A stretch of 64,000 nt of DNA, taken from contig CM065804.1 in assembly GCA_033398695.1 (NCBI GenBank), forward strand, positions 7,673,001 to 7,737,000. Reading direction: 5' to 3'. This document shows positions 55,471-64,000 of this stretch, in pieces. Position 1 is the first letter of the stretch; the number at the start of each line of letters is the position of its first letter. This stretch comes from Orobanche coerulescens. Taxonomy: Eukaryota > Streptophyta > Magnoliopsida > Lamiales > Orobanchaceae. A model generated the notes under the pieces. The model ran no database searches and was not told where the DNA came from. It worked only from the letters and a program-made list of their open reading frames with translations. Position numbers and translations under genes: made by a program.

Positions 55471-56705
55471 AACATAAAAAATTTTCACCAATTTTTCAAA
55501 TTACTCGTCAATTTAGGTGTTGTTACTTATATATTAACAATTATTTGTTAACGATACACTTATTTAAAAAGTTATTGATTGAATTAACATAATATATTGC
55601 ATATCATGTGTAGTCTATCTGTTCTCAGTGTATTAGTTCGTATGGATAAGTTCATCATCTGGATGAAATATCTCATATACTAATGAATTACAACGAAATG
55701 ACAAATACGAGTTTGTATAAGAAGCTATATAGTAATTAATGTTTGAACAAGCAATTTTTGAATCACAAAATATCCTTCTAGATAACAGAATAAATCAAAT
55801 TGGCAAAAATACCAAAAGTTTATATGCACACGATGGGACACACGGTCGTACCCACGATGGGACGCACGATCGTGTGCACAAGAACATCAAAAATTTTCAC
55901 CAATTTCTCAAATTACTCGTCAATTTAGGTGTTGTTACTTATATATTAACAATTATTTGTTAACGATACACTTATTTAAAAAGTTATTGATTGAATTAAC
56001 ATAATATATTGCATATCATGTGTAGTCTATCTGTTCTCAGTGTATTAGTTCGTACGGATAAGTTCATCATCTGGATGAAATATCTCATATACTAATGAAT
56101 TATAACGAAATGACAAATACGAGTTTGTATAAGAAGCTATATAGTAATTAATGTTTGAACAAGCAATTTTTGAATCACAAAAAATCCTTCTAGATAACAT
56201 AATAAATCAAATTGGCAAAAATACCAAAAGTTTATATGCACACGATGGGACACACGGTCGTTCCCACGATGGGACGCACGATTATGTGCACAAGAACATC
56301 AAAAATTTTCACCAATTTCTCAAATTACTCGTCAATTTAGGTGTTGTTACTTATATATTAACAATTATTTGTTAACGATACACTTATTTAAAAAGTTATT
56401 GATTGAATTAACATAATATATTGCATATCATGTGTAGTCTATCTGTTCTCACTGTATTAGTTCGTACGGATAAGTTCATCATCTGGATGAAATATCTCAT
56501 ATACTAATGAATTACAACGAAATGACAAATACGAGTTTGTATAAGAAGCTATATAGTAATTAATGTTTGAACAAGCAGTTTTTGAATCACAAAATATCCT
56601 TCTAGATAACACAATAAATCAAATTGGCAAAAATACCAAAAGTTTATATGCACACGATGGGACACACGGTCGTGCCCACGATGGGACACACGATCGTGTA
56701 CACGA
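55411..56705. repeat. 412-bp tandem satellite, three units plus a partial
   Basis: Units at 55411-55822, 55823-56234 and 56235-56646, with a partial copy from 56647. The period is exactly 412 bp and differences are few per unit. Each unit has about 60 bp of CACGATGGGACACACGGTCG-type sequence and about 350 bp of AT-rich spacer. A 74-codon frame repeats in each unit but looks like a by-product. Confidence 0.95.
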
Positions 56706-56970
56706 CCGTGCCCACGATGGGAACCACGGTCGTGTGCACACGGTCATGGCAGCCATCGTGCGCACACGACAGCATCAACCCATGACCGTGGGCAGGTTGC
56801 ACACGATCGTGACCCACGATGGCCACGATCGTGTGCATCCATCGTGTGTAACACAGAGCCAAAAGATAAAGATTTAACAACACAACACGATCGTGACCCA
56901 CGATGGCCACGATCGTGTTCATCCATCGTGTGTAACACAGAGCCAAAACATAAAGATTTAACAACACGAC
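56640..56970. repeat. CACGATCGTG-word block with 84-bp duplication
   Basis: After the last 412-bp unit, CACGATCGTGTACACGACCG-type words continue. An 84-bp unit (ACACGATCGTGACCCACGAT ... AAGATTTAACAACAC) is duplicated at 56801 and 56885; a third copy keeps only its AT-rich end. Confidence 0.85.
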
Positions 56971-57059
56971 ACATTCATATTGCCAAAACTGCCTACAACA
57001 TAAATATTTAACAACACGACACATTAATCTTGCCACAACACAACACGCCATAAACCATT

Positions 57060-58199
57060 TTACATGTCTAAAGACAACATAAAGATTTTAGCAGCTAAAC
57101 CATATCGATATTTCTTAATATATTTCTCATTAAGTTCCTTGATTTGGTGCCTTGCTCCTGCGTTTGCAGAGACGAGTCGATCCAAGTACATGCACGCAAA
57201 GGGGCCACAACTGTGATTGTCGTTTTGTATGAACTGTAGCTCTCGTGGCATAATTTTGAAACTCATCTCCGTGTCATACTTCTTATTCGATTGGTTGTTC
57301 AACCAATACCCGGATTGAGCTAGCACACGAGGCATCAGACGCATAATCGGTCGCAGTTGGTTGAATCGGTATCGACCATCTTCGTGGTGGTGTGACAAGG
57401 AATCGTACAACTCCACGGTCCAAGTTATGATGTCAATCTTGATAGTCACCCAGTGGCTCTGGTCGAGGCAACAAATGGCAATGATCTGTTGAAACAAAAT
57501 ATGTAATCACATAAGATCATCACATCAAACATAACGAATCATTTATAAATATAAAATTCAAACTTACTTCTTTGCAATTTAACCATGGAACCGCATGTGG
57601 TGTATCAAGACCTGTCATGTAGTCCTCGATGCATTTAGGAATTTTCCAATCCTTGTAAACCGGCTTCCCTATCACCTTGCTACCAAGTGGATCATCCGGA
57701 TGGAGTCTTGCAAACTCGTTGGCCAAAACTAACTACAAAAAGCCAAACCACAAAATTAACAAAAAATCCACATCACACCAATGATATACAAGCGAGTAGG
57801 TTATAGAACTTACGTAAAATTGGGAGCCGGCAAGTACAGTGCCAACTCTACCGACACCAACACTACGGACTCCCCTCCGAAGCCTAGCTCGAGTCGCAAG
57901 CACATAACAGTCTATCACCTCGGCATCAAAGTCTTCACGGCTAGACTCTGTCCGGTCAAATAATGCCTGGGTGAGAGCATGCCCAGTCTCCAAACACCGG
58001 ACAATAGCATCACGTGGCTGGTCCCTCCTAAAGTGTAGGTACAACTTCTTCAGAGCCTCGCTATCTTTTGGAGGCGCAACCACAAAAGGCTCCCGAAGAG
58101 CAGCAGATGGTCGACTCACTCGCGGTGGAAGACTACGCTCACCCAAATGCTGCGTTCCGGCACTCTCACCATCTTCATCACCCTCAGCATCCCTCTCAC
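57060..58199 (-). CDS. Ulp1-like (C48) cysteine protease, 3' part, three exons open
   Basis: Ulp1-type proteases cut SUMO-like modifiers; MULE-borne copies have unknown targets. Exons: 57814-58199 (5' end cut by Copia D), 57568-57732, 57060-57485. Donors TAC|GTAAGT and GAA|GTAAGT, acceptors TTTGTAG| and CAACAG|, all phase 0. Exon b ends VPWLNCKE; exon c starts IIAICCLDQSHWVTIKIDI, with the catalytic His in SHW, Asp in VELYDS and Gln/Cys in FIQNDNHSCGPFACMYLD. About 325 codons without a stop, in contrast to the neighbouring transposase. The N-terminal half would lie past Copia D, outside the window. Confidence 0.82.
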
Positions 58200-59688
58200 T
58201 ATTGGAAAGTAAAACGCAGCGGAAGCGAAGTTTGAAAAAATATGATTATAGCGTTTTACGCATCTACGAGCATTAGATCTATTTAGGCATGCTAATTAAT
58301 TAATTACTAAGATTAACAAGCAATTTAAATATTATTTATTATTTATTAATTAAATATGTTGATTAATTAAAATATCCTAATCTAGATCCAAGATCATAGG
58401 ATATTACCTTTTGAAGCGGTTGGCTATTTCCTTCTTGATCGCCTTGTATTTCTACCTTCAGATCTTCTAGAGTATGATCCGCCTTGAACCGGACGTTGTG
58501 TGGGCAACGAGCTACCGGAACTTGCTTGGACACCTTATGGGATCGGCCGAAACAACTTGTCTCACAACTCTCGATTTTATTTTCTTCAAGTAATTCCGAT
58601 ATGTAGCAAGAATTAAAGTGTTATCTCAATTGTGGAATCAAAGACACAAGTCAAGATCCACAATTAAACACTTAGAAGAAAAATCGAAATTTCTTGTGCA
58701 AGCATGAGCATAAAATCGGCCAAGCCATAATGTCCTATTTATAGGCTCTTGGACTACTACTAGGGATCTAAAGGAGGATTATGGAAGGACTCCCAATTAA
58801 TTCACCTTACCTTATTAGGACTCTTCCTAATATATGATGAATCAATTAATATCAACTTAGTCCACTAAAAAGTTGATATTGCACTTCCTACCAAAATCCC
58901 AAATTACGAAATTGGGCTCCTTATTAAATATATTATTTCCCGTGTTTAAGATATCGAATGTCCATTAATTAATTATAAGCTACTGACAGCTTTAATTAAT
59001 TAATATCTTATCCAAGAGTAGTACCACTCGAACCTTATTATTATACCGGAATTAAATCTACCTACAGGGTTTAATATAATAATCATTATCGAGCTCCTCA
59101 AGGGGACATCATCAACCCGCACGAGTCGGGACACGATTTCTAGTAATAATAATAATTGTCTTATAAACAATATTATTGCCCAAGATACGAGGCTTATTGA
59201 GTCGATCATTTTGACTCTCACCTATGGTAAATCAAAGCAATAATTATTATAAATACACAATTAAATATTATATACTTAGAATTAAGAAATAATAATTATC
59301 CGAGATTTACGTTCTTCTTACGGTCGATCTGAAGACACTATCTCACCTCGATCCTGTTCAACGTATGCAAATACGCTAATGTACGCTAATAGTCAAGACC
59401 AACTATTCTCAAGCATACACTACAACCCTTTATATAATTTGTCTAATAATTATATAGGTTGTGAACTATTATATTATTTTATAAGGCACCAATAATGTGA
59501 TCTTCCGTGTGACACCAACACACCACATTATCTACAATATAAAATAATTAGACATTTCATTTGCATAACCATAACGTGAATTAATATGCAAAACATGCGA
59601 TTAAATATAATTAATATCCTCATAGGTAGTAATAGGGAAATTAGGTAATACAAGCATAAAGTATGCTTTGCAGTATACAATCCTAACA
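58200..59688 (-). repeat. 3' LTR of Copia D
   Basis: 1489 bp. On the element's strand it starts TGTTAGGATTGTATACTG, a start familiar from plant Tork-type elements, and ends TTACTTTCCAATA instead of the usual ...CAACA. CTCAC precedes it on plus (58195-58199). Confidence 0.88.
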
Positions 59689-59764
59689 ATCTCCCACTTA
59701 TACTCAAAGCATGCTTTTAAGTATATTACTCTATTACATAGTCTCTCATTTCTCCCACTTATAC

Positions 59765-60640
59765 TCAAAGCAATGCTGCCATACACCGTAATCCCATTCC
59801 TTCCACATGCCTTTCAAAAACTTTTGAAGGTAGGCCTTTCGTGAAAGGGTCAGCAAGATTATCTTCCGATGCAACCACGGCTACAACTACGTCTCCTTCC
59901 TTTACTAAGTGTCGTATGATGTTGTACTTGATGTTGATATTTTTACTTGCACGATGGGCTCGTGGTTCCCTTGAATTTGCGATCGCACTAAAGATTATCA
60001 CAATAGAGTGTAATACCCTCTGGCAAATCGGGAATCACATCTAAGTCCTGCAGGAAGTATTTGAGCCACACTGCCTCCTTGGCTACCTCAGAGGCTGCCA
60101 CGTACTCGGCTTCCATGGTAGAGTCCGAGATGCATTTCTGCTTCACACTCCTCCAACTAATGGCTCCACCTCCCAGGCTAAACACATAACCCGAAGTAGA
60201 CTTGGACTTTTCTTTGTCCGATGAAAAATCTGAGTCAGTGTAACCCACCGGAAACAGGTCGTCTGATTGATATACAAGCATGTACTCCCTAGTCCTTCTC
60301 AGGTACTTGAGTATGTGCTTGACAGAAATCCAAGATATCCTGTCACGGGTTCGATCGATATCTAGCAGCCCATGCCCACGGCATGACAGGATATCCGGTC
60401 TAGTGCAAAGCATAGCATACATGAGACTTCCCACAGCGGATGCATAAGGAACCATCTTCATGTCATCTATCTCCTTTTGTGTCTTAGGACACATGTTCTT
60501 AGATAGTTGAATTCCATGTCTGTAAGGTAGAAAACCTTTCTTGGAATTCTCCATGCTAAAACGCTTCAGCACTGTATCGATATAGGATGCAGGATAAGCA
60601 CAACATCCTCTTCTTAGATCACGAAAGATCCCGATTCCAA
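59765..60640 (-). pseudogene. Copia D RT end and RNase H
   Basis: Reads GYTDSDFSSDKEKSKSTSGY, then MEAEYVAASEVAKEAVWLKY in RNase H, and MVPYASAVGSLMYAMLCTRP in the connection region. ENLADPFTKGLP is in the last piece (59765-60001). Shifts near 60000 and 60600-60640. An insertion-like stretch in RPDILSCRGHGLLDIDRTRD suggests local rearrangement. Confidence 0.88.
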
Positions 60641-61677
60641 GGATGTGTCACGCTTCTCCTAGATCCTTCATATCGAATCGCTCGTAAAGCCATACCGTCG
60701 TCGTCCGACAATTCCTTCACGTTGTTTCCAATCAGAAGGATATCGTCTACATACAGTACAAGAAACACCAACACGTTTCCATCGCGTTTCTTATAGACAC
60801 AACTCTCACTCGGACATTGGACGAATCCATATGACTGGACTACTTCGTCAAAACGAGTGTTCCAAGATCTAGATGCTTGCTTAAGTCCATAAATGGATTT
60901 CTTAAGTTTGCACACCAAGTGCTCTTCTCCTTCAGCAATGAATCCCTCTGCTTGGCGTATATAGATTTCCTTGTCTAGACTTCCATTCAAGAATGCAGTC
61001 TTGACATCCATCTGCCAAATCTCCAGATCCAAATGCGCAGCTATAGCTAAAAGAATCTGGATTGACTTAAGCATGGCTACCGGCGAAAAGGTTTCATCAT
61101 AATCGATACCCTCTTTCTGAGTGTAACCTTTTGCAACAAGCCTTGCTTTGAAGGTTTCAACCTTCCCGTCACGTCCTTTCTTTCGCTTGTAGACCCATTT
61201 ACTCCCAATGGCTTGTACACCATCAGGTAGCTCTACTAGCTCCCACACTTGATTGGAATCCATAGATCCCATTTCTGATTCCATTGCTTCTTTCCAGGAG
61301 TCAGCATCTTTATCTTGGATTGCCTCCTTATAGGTCCAGGGAACCGATTCATATTCGTCTGGGATTGAGTCCGAAGACTTTCCCACGCCTATGAATCGTT
61401 CGGGCTGACGAACAACCCTCCCACTACGACGAGGCAAATCCTGAGTTGGTGTAAAAGTTTCAGAATCGATACGTGGTGCAGTGTTAGTTGGCACTTGTAC
61501 GATTGGTATAGTCGGAATCTCGCCCCTCAGCTCTTCCAGAATTATTTCGCTCATGGGCTTGTGACTAATCATATAATCCTCTTCCAGAAATCGGGCATTG
61601 GTGCTAACAATGACATTCTGATCCTGGGGACTATAGAACAAGCCACCCTTCGTTCCCTTAGGGTATCCCACAAACAC
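60619..61677 (-). pseudogene. Copia D integrase C-terminus and reverse transcriptase
   Basis: Open for about 350 codons: VGYPKGTKGGLFYSPQDQ, WELVELPDGVQAIGSKWVYK, FKARLVAKGYTQKEGIDYDE, MDVKTAFLNGSLDKEIYI, SIYGLKQASRSWN and the active site VLYVDDILLIG. YVDD is intact. A shift follows the active site near 60640 and another near 61690 separates it from the integrase core. Confidence 0.9.
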
Positions 61678-61712
61678 TCGTATACATGCGAGATGCCAAC
61701 TTATCGACTTCC

Positions 61713-62735
61713 TTATTCAGGCACATGTCTTTGAGTACCCCAAATCCGAACATGTCCTAGACTGGGCTTACGCCCACTCCACAGTTCTGTGGGTGTTTTT
61801 GGAACTGATTTCGAAGGCACCAGGTTTAGAATGTACGCCGCTGTTTCTAAGGCATATCCCCAAAACGAAATAGGTAAATCTGAATAACTCATCATTGATC
61901 TAACCATTTCTAAAAGAGTCCTATTCCTTCTTTCAGCCACACCATTTTGTTGTGGAGTTCCCGGCGCGGTGAGCTGGGATGAAATCCCCTCATTCGCCAA
62001 GAAATCCAAAAACTCTCCACTAAGGTATTCGCCACCACGATCAGATCTTAGTGACTTGATACTCTTCCCATGACGCTTCTCCATTTCAGCCTTGAAGTCT
62101 CTGAACTTGTCAAAAGCTTCAGACTTACGTCGCATCAAAAAAATGTATCCATATCTCGAATAATCATCTATGAATGTGATGAAATATTCGAAACCTCCCC
62201 TAGCCTGGATATTGATTGGACCACATACATCCGTATGAACCAATTCTAACACATCCTGAGCACGGTTTCCCTTGTTTTTAAAAACCCTTTTGGTCATCTT
62301 ACCTTCCAGACAGGATTCACAAATTGGAAATGACTCAACTTGGAGATCATCCAATGGGCTATCATCTACCAATCTTTGAATCCTTCTAAGGTTTACATGT
62401 CCCAACCGTAAATGCCACAGATATGTTTGGTTTACGCTTGAAGGTTCTTTTCTCTTTTTAGGTTTAGACAAAGAGTTAAGTGATTTATGCATAGGAGTTT
62501 GTGCAGTATTAACAATATATAGTCCATCATTAAAAGTACCTCTGCAAATATATTCACCGCTTCTTTTCTTAATAATGGCATCATCATCAAAAGAAAATGA
62601 ATAACCATCGCATTTTAATTTAGAAACCGAAATTAAATTCATTCTAAAATCTGGTACTAATAATACATTATTCAGAACTAATAATTTATCATTAATCTTC
62701 AACTTCACGACTCCCACCGCAATGACCATAAGCAC
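61713..62735 (-). pseudogene. Copia D pre-integrase and integrase core
   Basis: [20 protein letters not shown] (zinc-binding region), [14 protein letters not shown], then [30 protein letters not shown] and [17 protein letters not shown], the D-D-E catalytic segments. About 340 codons open; a shift near 62720 joins it to the protease/gag frame. Confidence 0.9.
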
Positions 62736-63702
62736 GGAATAATCGCCTGATTGATGGTAATCTCGCCCGCACCAAGTTGCTTGGTTACCTGAAAACCATG
62801 CGAGTCAAAGCAAACATGATCAGTGGAGCCTGAATCAACTATCCACGAAGTGGAAGAACAAGCTGCCAAACATGTTTTGACTACTAGTGCACGAGACATA
62901 CCTTTCTTAAGAGCAGGGCAGTCCGCTTTAAAATGTCCTTTCTGACCGCACTTGTAGCACTTTCCCTTTGGCTTTTTGTTCGCCTCGGGGTGAGGAGCCT
63001 TGCTTTTCACCTTGAGGGCTGCCACTTGCTTCTGGCCAACCTGCTTCTTCTTCTTTCCCCATTTCGGCTTGGAAGAAGTAGCACCGGTTGCCGCAAGAAT
63101 CTGATGATAACCTTGTTTGAAGAGACCTTCAGCAGACTGAAGCTCTGTCAGAAGTTCCGCCAAACTATATGTCCTACGGTTCATATTGTAGTTGAGGCGG
63201 AACTGCTCAAAGCTTCTAGGTAAGCTGCCTAAGATAATATCGACCTGCGTTTCCGCATCGATAGTAGCCCCCAGTATGCTCAGTTCGTTCAAATGAGACA
63301 TCATTTTTAGAACATGATCCCTTACTGGAGTCCCTTCAGACATTTGGGTTGTCATCAATACCCTCATAGCATTTTGTCTAGCCGCCCGGTTCTGATGACC
63401 AAACATCTCGGTGAGACTTTTCATCATTTCCGTGGCCGAACCCATCGTCGATGCCGATCTTGCAATACATTTGTCGGTGAAGCCAAGATGTAACGTGAGC
63501 CATCTCATCGACTTTTTCCATTTCGAATTCCGCCAACTCTTCGGGAGTGGCATCCGGTTCAGTTCTAGAGGGCTCTCCTCGATTAAGACAAACTTATGCC
63601 CCTCGTGATGTGGACAATGTCAAGATTTCTTTTCCAATCGGCAAAGTTAGTGCCATCTAGTTTATTTTCTTTGAGAATAACAGCTAGTGGATTGAAAGAC
63701 AT
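62705..63702 (-). pseudogene. Copia D gag and protease start
   Basis: Begins at ATG 63702 (MSFNPLAVILKENKLDGTNF, ADWKRNLDIV) with a shift near 63585-63600. It continues EMFGHQNRAARQNAMRVLM, LGSLPRSFEQFRLNYNMN, the knuckle CYKCGQKGHFKADC, and WIVDSGSTDHVCF, the protease site. Around 60-70 residues expected between the two pieces are missing or scrambled. Confidence 0.88.
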
Positions 63703-64000
63703 CTGAGAATAAAAATTAAAAACATCCATCACATAATGCATAGCAAATATATCGAAAAACCTCAAAACACAATATATATGCTAGCAACCAACACCTCAAA
63801 AAAAATCCGTACATGCAAGCCACGATCGTGTGGACGTTTACACACACATTTTTCAAGTAGAGTTTTACGTCTTTAATTTTACTATCTAGTCAAATTACGT
63901 TATGACAAGTAAAATTAATAGTTGGTTCCTCTTGGCCATGTATTAATTAACATAGACTCCGATGGGGAGCTTATTAATTAATACACCTAAGTGAACACCA
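63703..64000 (-). other. Copia D leader (partial)
   Basis: Non-coding, A/T-rich; contains one isolated CCACGATCGTGTGG near 63821 resembling the MULE words. The window ends before the PBS and 5' LTR. Confidence 0.6.

Larger units (their letters stand above)
51190..58199. mobile_element. Mutator-like element with transposase and Ulp1 protease (right end outside or displaced)
   Basis: A plausible left end is GGGAAAAAAAAATTCCC near 51190. Next come a CACGATCGTG-rich block, a MuDR-type transposase (plus strand), a small two-exon ORF (minus), satellite DNA and a Ulp1-like protease gene (minus). Plant Mutator-like elements carrying Ulp1-like genes are known (Kaonashi group). Copia D interrupts the protease gene at 58200, so the right terminus is not in the window. 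Confidence 0.75.
58200..64000 (-). mobile_element. Ty1/Copia LTR retrotransposon D (Tork/Angela-like), 5' end outside window
   Basis: The 3' LTR is 58200-59688, followed on plus by ATCTCCCACTT (purine tract AAGTGGGAGAT). RNase H, RT, integrase, protease and gag follow in reverse, then about 300 bp of leader to the window edge. The 5' LTR and PBS are not in view. It is inserted in exon a of the Ulp1-like gene on the same strand. Confidence 0.93.

Noticed and set aside
55739..56877. Three near-identical 74-codon frames (MFEQAIFESQ...)
   Set aside because: They are copied along with the 412-bp satellite unit. With such recent duplication, shared openness is not evidence for coding.
58200..64000. 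Plant virus (pararetrovirus) insertion
   Set aside because: Order of integrase before RT, YVDD, LTR and purine tract identify a Ty1/Copia retrotransposon; no movement or coat protein is present.

Overview
The window is nuclear DNA from a flowering plant, almost certainly a eudicot. It has AT-rich intergenic DNA with many nested transposable elements, GT-AG introns, and one recognisable nuclear gene for a plastid protein (SLOW GREEN 1-like). A degenerate gag-like block at 44.2-46.7 kb resembles proteins I recall from Lamiales/Gesneriaceae genomes; that placement is weak.

Layout. 0-5.6 kb: a tandem duplication (about 1.37 kb unit) whose first copy is swollen by an RTE-type LINE tail, a Tourist-like MITE and two hAT MITEs. 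5.97-18.9 kb: another hAT MITE, then a TTA-flanked Harbinger-like element split by Ty1/Copia element A (7041-18871, minus strand). Element A itself holds a 4.7-kb L1-type LINE (plus strand) in its reverse transcriptase and a Tourist MITE in its 3' LTR. 19.2-20.5 kb: a mariner/Stowaway MITE and an internally deleted hAT with perfect 8-bp target duplications. 20.56-27.55 kb: Copia B, a decayed relative of A. 28.1-39.8 kb: a small H2B-like ORF, then a second tandem duplication, one copy of which took a SINE while the other took Copia C (30397-35832) and a 3.5-kb hAT with transposase (35912-39381), the latter interrupted by a MITE. 39.8-44.0 kb: the four-exon SG1-like gene on the minus strand, with MITEs in its introns. 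44.2-47.7 kb: a gag-like retroelement remnant. 47.7-51.2 kb: low-information AT-rich DNA with a degenerate minisatellite. 51.2-58.2 kb: a Mutator-like element with a decayed MuDR-type transposase, a small two-exon ORF, a 412-bp satellite and a Ulp1-type (C48) protease gene on the opposite strand. 58.2-64 kb: Copia D, inserted in the protease gene and running off the window.

The only conventional host gene I can defend is SG1. Everything else is mobile DNA or debris, but the nesting is unusually informative because the window contains its own empty sites: paralogous tandem copies and related LTRs show the pre-insertion sequence for several insertions.

The observations I would follow up first are: (1) an approximately 4.5-kb series of about 40 short perfect inverted repeats, many with a TTCAG loop and different stems, filling Copia C; (2) a roughly 70-bp motif serially repeated beside PPT-like tracts at the 3' end of three Copia elements; (3) the palindrome CACGATCGTG amplified in five blocks of the Mutator-like element, one inside a transposase intron; (4) a 73-bp tandem duplication of the SG1 start region that creates an upstream ORF; and (5) a protease gene still open across two introns beside a dead transposase.
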